From: Levilactobacillus brevis
GTDB taxonomy: Bacteria; Bacillota; Bacilli; Lactobacillales; Lactobacillaceae
Assembly: GCA_003666485.1 (NCBI GenBank)
Contig: CP032931.1
Coordinates: 496,001-560,000, forward strand
Direction: 5' to 3'
Length of the DNA: 64,000 nucleotides
Part shown: piece by piece, positions 59,224 through 64,000 of the stretch
How positions within the stretch are numbered: position 1 is the first letter of the stretch
Layout: every line of letters starts with the position of its first letter
Notes under the pieces: model-generated
Database searches by the model: none
What the model was told of the DNA's origin: nothing
What the model saw: only the letters and a program-made list of their open reading frames with translations
Translations under genes and position numbers: made by a program

Positions 59224-61401
59224 GTGCTAAGGACAATTGCGTCAAAACGACAGATGAACATAATGAAACGGGGACGGACGTGGGTGTTTGCCAGTTTGGT
59301 GACAGCCACATTAGCCATCGGCACGGATCGAGTAACGGCCCAAGCCGACACGTCCGCGCCACCGGTTGCGCCGACAGCGGCGACGGGGGCGGCAAGTCAA
59401 ACGGAATCAGAAGTAACATTATCGCCGACGGCAACGCAGCCAACGGATACAGCAACGGCGAGTACGGATGAAGCGACGATTGTTGATGAAAATGAAAGCG
59501 ATAACACAAGTAATTCTATAGCCGATGAAGTAACCACGGAAACGCTGGCAACAGAATCAACCGACCCAGAGTCAATGGACACGGTAAATTCGGACGTAAC
59601 AGTCACGGTGGACACCGAGACACCAGCACCCGCCGTCGACACCAAGCCGGTGGCCATTAGCGCGCCTGTAGAATCGAGCCCGCAAGCCGTGACGGGTGCC
59701 GCACCGCAACTCAAGGCCGTGAAGCTGGTCAAGGCTGAGGTGACCAAGCCCGCCACGGTAAAATTGGCTCACCAACAAAAGGCAGCAACGATTGACGACT
59801 GGATGCCCAACACCACGCTTCAACAGGCGGTGCTTAAGGCCTTACGGGCACAGAACCCGGGGCAAAGCTGGGCGAGTGTCGCAGATATCACACAAGTCGA
59901 TATGGCGTTGTTAAAGACCCTTTCAATCCAAGCCGGCGCGGGCACCTATATTGATGGCAAGACGGACTTTAAATTGGACGGATTGGAATTTGCCACGAAC
60001 CTGACCAGCTTTTCTGCTGGAGGGAACTTAAACGGTACGCCGGGGGCTTACTATGGCGATATCGCTGATGTGACACCGCTGGCCGGCCTGGAAAAATTAA
60101 CGAGTCTGGACCTGCAACACAACCGGATCACGGATGTGACGCCGCTAGCTGGGTTGAAGAATCTACGGACACTGTATTTGGCGTTTAACCGGATTCAAGA
60201 TTTTTCCGTGCTGAAAGGAAATAATTATCAAACATTTCATGCCGGCTCTCAAGCAGTCGTCTTGGACCCAATCAAGGTGAGCGCCACCAAGCGGTCTGCC
60301 CATCTGAAGGTGCAATTTATCACGATTGACGGTAACGTGATTCAGCTGGAACCGGTGGCAGTGCGGATTGCCGATCCCGTCTTTTACAATAACGGCGCCT
60401 TCACTTACCGGTTCTACTTCACTGGGGGCACTGGGGTGAGCGATGGTCAGGGCGGTCTGAACTACACGGCACTCAAGGACCAGATTCCGGGGATTACGGA
60501 ATATCCTGGCGTGACGGTCGATGTGCAGGAAAATAATTATTTTATGACCGGTAAAGCCGAGGGCAATGACGCGTACGGCAGTTATTTGTTCGTGGCCATG
60601 CAGGGATATGACATCGCTGAGGAGGCCGCGGCGGTCACGGTCAAGCACCAGGACGAAAATGGCACAGCGCTCGTTGATGACGTCGTCTTACCAGCGGGGA
60701 TGATTGGCGAGGACTACCAGACGGCGCCAGTGACCATCCCCGGCTACAAGCTGAAGACAACGCCGGCAAACGCCACTGGGAAGTATGGCGCGGACCCCGT
60801 TACCGTAATTTACGTGTACGAAAAGGAGGGTGGCGGTACCGTGACGCCGCCCGTGGTGACACCAGTCGAAGACGTGACGATGACGATTGACTACCAGCTG
60901 GCTGACGGAACCACAATTGCGGATAGCCAGACGATCAGTGGCCAACCAGGCACGGCGTACACCACCAGTCCGTTGGCGATTGCCGGCTACACGCTGGTTG
61001 CCACACCGGACAATGCAACAGGGGTCTTTGGTGACACGGATGGCCGCATTGTTTACGTCTATGAGAAGACGGGTGACGAAACCGATAGCGGTGATGGCGA
61101 CCAGGTCATTGACGGTGGCGATGGGGATGAGATTACTGACGGCGGGGATGACGTGGTAACCGGTGGCTCAGATGGACCAACGGCTACGGAAAATGGCGGC
61201 GCTGGTGATACCATAAGTGGCCGGCCGATTCATACGGAACAAAGCACAATCACCAGTCCCACAGCCTTGCCGCTGACAACCCAGAATGCGACTACCTTAC
61301 CCCAGACCGATGAGCGCCATACGTCTGCTTGGTGGGGTGTTGCGTTACTGGCAGTGACGGTAGCTGGTGGCTGGTTAGGCAAACGCCGGTGGCTGAAATA
61401 G
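59224..61401 (+). CDS. LRR-MucBP surface protein with LPQTD anchor (SP4)
   Basis: The protein (725 residues) has a signal peptide of the same kind (MKRGRTWVFASLVTATLAIG). After a Thr/Glu linker come the cap IDDWMPNTTLQQAVLKALR, LRRs (DVTPLAGLEKLTSLDL, RITDVTPLAGLKNLRTLYL), a beta domain, and two MucBP modules (VTVKHQDENGTAL, MTIDYQLADGTTI). A short Asp/Gly repeat (SGDGDQVIDGGDGDEITDGG) precedes LPQTD at 692 and the RRWLK tail. GTG 59224 follows GAGGAGG; the ATG one base earlier is out of frame and would stop after two codons. Confidence 0.87.
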   Translation: MLRTIASKRQMNIMKRGRTWVFASLVTATLAIGTDRVTAQADTSAPPVAPTAATGAASQTESEVTLSPTATQPTDTATASTDEATIVDENESDNTSNSIADEVTTETLATESTDPESMDTVNSDVTVTVDTETPAPAVDTKPVAISAPVESSPQAVTGAAPQLKAVKLVKAEVTKPATVKLAHQQKAATIDDWMPNTTLQQAVLKALRAQNPGQSWASVADITQVDMALLKTLSIQAGAGTYIDGKTDFKLDGLEFATNLTSFSAGGNLNGTPGAYYGDIADVTPLAGLEKLTSLDLQHNRITDVTPLAGLKNLRTLYLAFNRIQDFSVLKGNNYQTFHAGSQAVVLDPIKVSATKRSAHLKVQFITIDGNVIQLEPVAVRIADPVFYNNGAFTYRFYFTGGTGVSDGQGGLNYTALKDQIPGITEYPGVTVDVQENNYFMTGKAEGNDAYGSYLFVAMQGYDIAEEAAAVTVKHQDENGTALVDDVVLPAGMIGEDYQTAPVTIPGYKLKTTPANATGKYGADPVTVIYVYEKEGGGTVTPPVVTPVEDVTMTIDYQLADGTTIADSQTISGQPGTAYTTSPLAIAGYTLVATPDNATGVFGDTDGRIVYVYEKTGDETDSGDGDQVIDGGDGDEITDGGDDVVTGGSDGPTATENGGAGDTISGRPIHTEQSTITSPTALPLTTQNATTLPQTDERHTSAWWGVALLAVTVAGGWLGKRRWLK

Positions 61402-61426
61402 GCAGTTGTAATTGCATACTTGAGAG

Positions 61427-61452
61427 AACAGGGCAGATGCTCTGTTTTTTTA
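61427..61452 (+). terminator. terminator after SP4
   Basis: AACAGGGC pairs with GCTCTGTT (one G-U), followed by TTTTT. Confidence 0.75.
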
Positions 61453-61607
61453 GATTAATTATAAATATATTGTTACTATGATAAATAATTAATATTATAG
61501 TAGTTCTAAGGCTGTTTTTGTCGTATACTAAATAATAACTAATCGCTGACTTGGGTGATAACATAACGCTAAAACAATGGCTATTTGAAATTCGGGGGGA
61601 TTTTACA

Positions 61608-63653
61608 ATGCGGATTCGACGACACATACGACGGTGGCAAGACAATGATAGTACTGCTAAGTACGGGCTTATGGCGGCGATAACGCTACTGAGTGTTGGG
61701 TGGCAATTACAGGCGGCGATTCCAGCCGCAGCAGATCAGGCGCCGGCTAGTGTGGATGATCCGCGACCAGTAGTTTCATTGGCAAAGGGTGAAGTGTCTG
61801 CCGATGACGCTGTGCAACCGACGACGGATGATGAGACACAGGAAAAGCCGTTAAAACAAGCCAAAACAGCACTAACGCCGGATACTACCGTCGATCAGCC
61901 AGCAATTGCGCGAACGGTGGCTCGGGCGACGCAATCAGCTGTAACGCCGGAAATTAATCATCAACAGCAAACAACGCCTGTTCCTAATGAGACAGCGGTT
62001 CAACCAACTGATCCAGTGACTACGCCCGCCGCAGTTGGACCAGTCCCAGCCATTACGGACGACGAGCTACCGACAACGCCGGTTCAAGCATACACGAACG
62101 AAACGATTGACCAGTGGATGCCAAATCAGATTTTACGAAAAGCCGTTTGGTTAGCGCTACAAGATACGCACCCAAAGGATGGGAAGACCTGGGCCACCCC
62201 AGAAGAAATTACCCAACAAGATATGCAGCGACTTGAGGCTTTGCGTATTACAGGAAACCAGGAATCACATGGCATCAATAGTTATATTGATGGAAAAACT
62301 GAATTTTCACTCAAGGGATTAGCCTATGCTGTGAATCTTAAAATAATTTCGTTGGGCGCTGGACTCAATAGTGAGCTTGATACGAGCAAGCCCTTCCAGA
62401 TCCATGGCGACGTGGTCGATATTTCACCGCTGGCGTATATGCCTGAACTGGAATACGCGGCCTTGGATAATAACCGAATTACAGATATTTCGCCGTTACG
62501 TCATCTGCAGCAGTTGGATCGGTTATATTTAACGTTTAATCATATCGCTGATTTTAGTCCGTTAATGGATCATGAATTTCGCGAACTGACAATTACTAGG
62601 CAATTGGTGACGTTGCCTGCGATTAAGGTGGACGCCCAGACGCGCAGAGCCCAAATAGCGTCACCCTACATACAGCCGAATGATCCTTGGGCAGTGGCGG
62701 GATTGGGAACGATGGCTACTAATTGGTTACGACAGAATATTTCATTTCAACTAACTGAGACGGGACATAGTTGGAATTTTGTTCGGTACCATACCATGCC
62801 GGGGACTGACATCGATATGGGTGTGACTGATGATGATTGGGACGTTCTGTATTTTAAAAATATTCCTGATCAGTTGCCAGGTGATTATGGCGGTCTGCAG
62901 GTGAATGAGTTCAGTCGCCAGATTGCCTTACCGGATTATTATTATCTGGTGGGGCAGGCTTATCCGGATACGACTGAGTTTAAGACGACCGACGGGGATA
63001 TCGAATGGTACGTGGTGCAACCCTACACCATTGCCCAAGAGGCGGGTACCATCACGGTCCATTACCAGGATCAAGCAGGACAAACGTTAGCGCCGGATCA
63101 GACACTACCGCAGGGGGATGTCGGGGATTCCTACGACACGAGTCAATTAGCGGTGACCATCAAGGGGTATACGCTAATGACACCACCCGACAATGCGGTG
63201 GGAACCTACACCGCTGCGCCAATCTCAGTGACGTACGTTTACCGAAAAGATCTAGTGAAGCCAGATACAACCCGGCCGCCAGTACCTGAGGTGCCAGGGG
63301 TACGACCGCCAGCTGAAGTTATTCCGCCGGAGATCACCCCGCCAAATCCCGTGACGCCACCAGAGATAACGCCACCGGTTGTGACTGAGCCGACCGAAGT
63401 TGTACTGCCGGAGACGCCACCAACTGTTGTGTTGCCAGTACCTACGTCATTGGGTGATGCCGATGGGATTAGCGAGTCACTCAATAGTGATCAGCAATCG
63501 CCACAGCAACCAGGACTCTCTCGACCGTTGCCATCACAGAGCCTTAGCCTGCCACAGACCAATGACCAGCAAAGCTCATCTTGGTGGGGTGTAGCATTGT
63601 TAGCCATAACGACGGTTGGCGGCTGGCTAGGGAAACGCCGCTGGTCAAAATAG
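61608..63653 (+). CDS. LRR-MucBP surface protein with LPQTN anchor (SP5)
   Basis: The protein (681 residues) has a signal peptide of a different kind (STAKYGLMAAITLLSVGWQL). The cap IDQWMPNQILRKAVWLALQ, LRRs (DVVDISPLAYMPELEYAAL, RITDISPLRHLQQLDRLYL) and beta domain match SP2-SP4, but there is only one clear MucBP module (ITVHYQDQAGQTL). A Pro-rich stretch (PEITPPNPVTPPEITPPVV) spans the wall before LPQTN at 648 and the RRWSK tail. ATG 61608 follows GGGGGGA. Confidence 0.87.
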   Translation: MRIRRHIRRWQDNDSTAKYGLMAAITLLSVGWQLQAAIPAAADQAPASVDDPRPVVSLAKGEVSADDAVQPTTDDETQEKPLKQAKTALTPDTTVDQPAIARTVARATQSAVTPEINHQQQTTPVPNETAVQPTDPVTTPAAVGPVPAITDDELPTTPVQAYTNETIDQWMPNQILRKAVWLALQDTHPKDGKTWATPEEITQQDMQRLEALRITGNQESHGINSYIDGKTEFSLKGLAYAVNLKIISLGAGLNSELDTSKPFQIHGDVVDISPLAYMPELEYAALDNNRITDISPLRHLQQLDRLYLTFNHIADFSPLMDHEFRELTITRQLVTLPAIKVDAQTRRAQIASPYIQPNDPWAVAGLGTMATNWLRQNISFQLTETGHSWNFVRYHTMPGTDIDMGVTDDDWDVLYFKNIPDQLPGDYGGLQVNEFSRQIALPDYYYLVGQAYPDTTEFKTTDGDIEWYVVQPYTIAQEAGTITVHYQDQAGQTLAPDQTLPQGDVGDSYDTSQLAVTIKGYTLMTPPDNAVGTYTAAPISVTYVYRKDLVKPDTTRPPVPEVPGVRPPAEVIPPEITPPNPVTPPEITPPVVTEPTEVVLPETPPTVVLPVPTSLGDADGISESLNSDQQSPQQPGLSRPLPSQSLSLPQTNDQQSSSWWGVALLAITTVGGWLGKRRWSK

Positions 63654-63724
63654 CTGCAGCGATGTACATTTACCAAGAGTCAGTGCAGTGGCTAGCAGGA
63701 CCACAAAAGAGAATAGAGACCATT

Positions 63725-63757
63725 GAGCACGCCAGAAATGTTGGGGTGCTCTTTTTC
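63725..63757 (+). terminator. terminator after SP5
   Basis: GAGCAC-CC pairs with GG-GTGCTC around one mismatch, followed by TTTTTC. Confidence 0.75.
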
Positions 63758-63887
63758 TCGACAAATTTTGACTAAGTAAAGTGGAATAACAAACATAGGG
63801 GTAACGAGTTTCGCATAACCACGGTTAAATTCTGGAACGGAACACTACCAATCATACGCTCGGAAATTGGCATGGAGGGGACTGAAA

Positions 63888-64000
63888 ATTAGCCTTAATA
63901 AATTAGGTAAAGCCTTTGATGAAACACGAATTAACAGCATCCAAAAGAAATATTTTTCAAGAAAACAAGTGGTCACACAAAATAGTTTTGTTTACTTATA
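63888..64000 (+). CDS. possible gene start, cut by the right window edge
   Basis: GGAGGGG (63874-63880) is a strong ribosome site, and seven bases later a frame opens with ATT: SLNKLGKAFDETRINSIQKK then YFSRKQVVTQNSFVYL to the window end. No ATG, GTG or TTG is suitably placed in this frame. Either ATT is a rare start codon or CTG at 63882 is used. The peptide is basic and coiled-coil-like; I do not recognise it. Confidence 0.4.
   Translation, partial: MSLNKLGKAFDETRINSIQKKYFSRKQVVTQNSFVYL

Overview
The window looks like chromosome from a lactic acid bacterium of the family Lactobacillaceae, most like the Levilactobacillus (L. brevis) group. This rests on LuxS, a maltose phosphorylase locus, YfhO, DUF915 hydrolases, KxYKxGKxW-type signal peptides and LPQTx sorting motifs, with base composition around 50% GC by eye. 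The genus is an inference; no 16S gene or other decisive marker is present. I recognise no rRNA, tRNA, CRISPR array, insertion sequence or prophage.

Region by region. 1-5.1 kb: end of a DUF1129 membrane protein, an LCP cell-wall ligase, luxS, and two tandem paralogous secreted proteins. 5.1-6.7 kb: an AT-rich three-gene island that reads as a toxin-antitoxin-chaperone (TAC) module: MqsR-like toxin, HTH antitoxin with an extra tail, and a SecB-like chaperone, behind a perfect palindrome. 6.9-10.3 kb: two Mor-like regulators, a secreted class A beta-lactamase-fold hydrolase, an orphan Phd-type antitoxin and a DEDDh exonuclease-HTH fusion. 10.3-17.6 kb: a lone PTS IIC, a DUF915 hydrolase, a LysR regulator, TauE/DUF1634, and an MFS exporter overlapping relP. 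17.8-26.2 kb: CadD-like transporter, DUF2929 protein, NapA-type antiporter, YfhO, and a CiaRH-like two-component system.

26.8-37.3 kb holds the maltose genes: LacI-type regulator, MFS transporter and maltose phosphorylase, with galM about 4 kb further on. Maltose would be imported, split to glucose and beta-glucose-1-phosphate, and anomers balanced by GalM; LacI/CcpA-type operators lie at the malT and galM promoters. Between them are a HicB-like orphan, a LysR/nitronate monooxygenase pair, a MazE-like orphan and a zinc-independent S14 gene behind a Zur-box-like palindrome. 37.5-49.7 kb: hydrolases, MarR, a secreted beta-helix protein, a tandem array of small secreted basic proteins (one frameshifted), a lipoprotein gene split by an in-frame TAG, a cysteine-free Spx paralogue behind a CIRCE-like operator, an NlpC/P60 hydrolase and glpF with a cre site. 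50-63.7 kb: five related LRR-MucBP surface proteins with LPxTG-like anchors, interrupted only by a TatD-family gene.

The most notable non-coding signal is a dispersed intergenic repeat seen at least six times (about 748, 17620, 20275, 23566 inverted, 23875 and 36034), plus one diverged relative. Full copies are bounded by long inverted arms whose bases differ between copies in a compensatory way. Several copies lie between a stop codon and the terminator.
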